A stretch of DNA of 64,000 bases from positions 3,844,001 to 3,908,000 of the forward strand of contig OZ255706.1 in the NCBI GenBank assembly GCA_965277025.1, given 5' to 3'. This DNA comes from Methylomarinum sp965277025. GTDB taxonomy: Bacteria; Pseudomonadota; Gammaproteobacteria; Methylococcales; Methylomonadaceae. Positions 63,351 through 64,000 of the stretch are shown here, one piece after another. The notes beneath the pieces were generated by a model. It saw only the letters and a list, made by a program, of their open reading frames with translations, was not told the origin of the DNA and ran no database searches. How positions within the stretch are numbered: position 1 is the first letter of the stretch; each line of letters begins with the position of its first letter. The position numbers were made by a program, and so were the translations under genes.

Positions 63351-64000
63351 TCAGGGGATATTAAATAAAAGGTCAACCAGTTCCCGGTTCAGGTAATAAT
63401 TTTCCCGTCCAAGTTTATGTTTTTCGAGGATGCCATAGTCGGCCAAGGCGTCGAGATAACGGGTGGCTGTCGCCCTGGATACACGAATATCGTTTTCCAG
63501 AAATTGTACTTTGGTGTACGGGTGATAAAAAATATTGTTGATTAAATCCTGACTGTAGAATTTAAACTGATTTCTGATGGTATGTTTTTGTTGTTGCAAC
63601 AAGTCTTTTATGGCTTCTACCAGGGTGATGGTCTGGCTGGCGGTAATTTCTATAGCTTTTAACATATAGATGATCCAGTCTTGCCAGTCATTGTCGTCTC
63701 TGACTTGTTGTAATCGCTGATAATATTCGGTTTTGGTCTGGTTAATGTAACGGCTTAGATAGAGGACGGGGAAATCCAGTAATCCGGTTTTGACCAGATA
63801 AAGGATATTGATAATGCGGCCGGTTCGGCCATTACCATCATAAAAGGGATGAATGCTTTCAAATTGATGATGAATAAGCGCCATTTGCACCAATGGATCA
63901 TTCCGAGGCGGCTGTTGATTGATGATTTGTTCCAGATCGCCCATCAATTCCGGAACATGTTGGGGTTCTGGCGGGGTGTAGATAATGTCCCCTGTTTGTT
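63351..64000 (-). CDS. Fic-family protein (5' end outside window)
   Basis: About 216 residues are visible. The frame is open to the window edge: GDIIYTPPEPQHVPELMGDL is the usual lead into the Fic core. The catalytic loop is SIHPFYDGNGRTGRIINIL, with all residues of HPFx(D/E)GNGRxxR present, so AMP transfer from ATP to a protein target is likely. The C-terminal wHTH (VQFLENDIRVSRATATRYLD) resembles those of two-domain Fic regulators. It lies 25 nt upstream of the RAYT gene on the same strand. Fic genes often accompany restriction loci as accessory or toxin genes; a link here is inference. Confidence 0.92.
   Translation of the reverse strand, partial: QTGDIIYTPPEPQHVPELMGDLEQIINQQPPRNDPLVQMALIHHQFESIHPFYDGNGRTGRIINILYLVKTGLLDFPVLYLSRYINQTKTEYYQRLQQVRDDNDWQDWIIYMLKAIEITASQTITLVEAIKDLLQQQKHTIRNQFKFYSQDLINNIFYHPYTKVQFLENDIRVSRATATRYLDALADYGILEKHKLGRENYYLNRELVDLLFNIP

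Overview
The window looks like a heavily IS-colonised stretch of a gammaproteobacterial chromosome, about 45-50% GC. A gammaproteobacterial methanotroph (Methylococcales) is plausible but not proven. The grounds are a gnnA-gnnB-lpxB lipid A block, a fragment of a PEP-CTERM/exosortase-type glycosyltransferase, a nine-heme cytochrome, a YfhL-type ferredoxin next to coaD, and an HME-RND metal pump with its own PII-like protein. I found no rRNA, tRNA or CRISPR array.

Layout. 1-9197: IS debris (IS3, IS701-like, ISAs1, IS630, IS4). It encloses a three-gene minus-strand cassette of unknown function at 1448-3588 (TIGR04255-type protein, HTH protein, 'SQxCDI' protein). 9198-11018: decayed C-terminal half of an RTX/VCBS-type adhesin. 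11134-17745: minus-strand metal-efflux operon (CzcI-like, CzcC, CzcB, CzcA, PII-like). 18061-21256: gnnA-gnnB-lpxB, implying lipid A with amide-linked chains at position 3. 21295-30880: an Ala-rich lipoprotein, an IS701-like transposase, a NERD-UvrD helicase, YgiQ, a spermidine-synthase-like protein, another IS, and a GAF-GGDEF-EAL gene broken by an internal stop and an IS. 31374-34205: nine-heme PKD-domain cytochrome. 34345-36500: an intact IS4-family element with a perfect 9-bp target duplication, then ferredoxin and coaD. 36783-48210: a mosaic of broken IS and gene fragments (ISAs1, IS3, IS4, IS701-like, IS256, IS91, IS21, IS30, two tyrosine-recombinase remnants).

48181-64000 is the most interesting part: a tightly packed minus-strand defence locus. 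In transcription order it holds Fic, a REP-associated tyrosine transposase (RAYT), a type III methyltransferase (mod), a GxxExxY protein, type III restriction subunit (res), an RloC-like AAA ATPase/anticodon nuclease candidate, sbcD, a second GxxExxY protein, sbcC and a DUF6880-like protein. Several junctions overlap by 1-13 nt, so much of it is probably co-translated. The locus has been invaded by two repeat systems. One is a REP palindrome that reads in frame as 'GAIHELP' inside mod and inside the RAYT itself. The other is a CACGAA-type repeat that supplies the start codons of both GxxExxY genes. mod carries an in-frame TAG, so the restriction system may be off, or restricted by readthrough.

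Several genes are split by single-base changes in or near homopolymers (IS630, ISAs1-like, RTX gene). Some of these could be sequencing errors rather than real decay.
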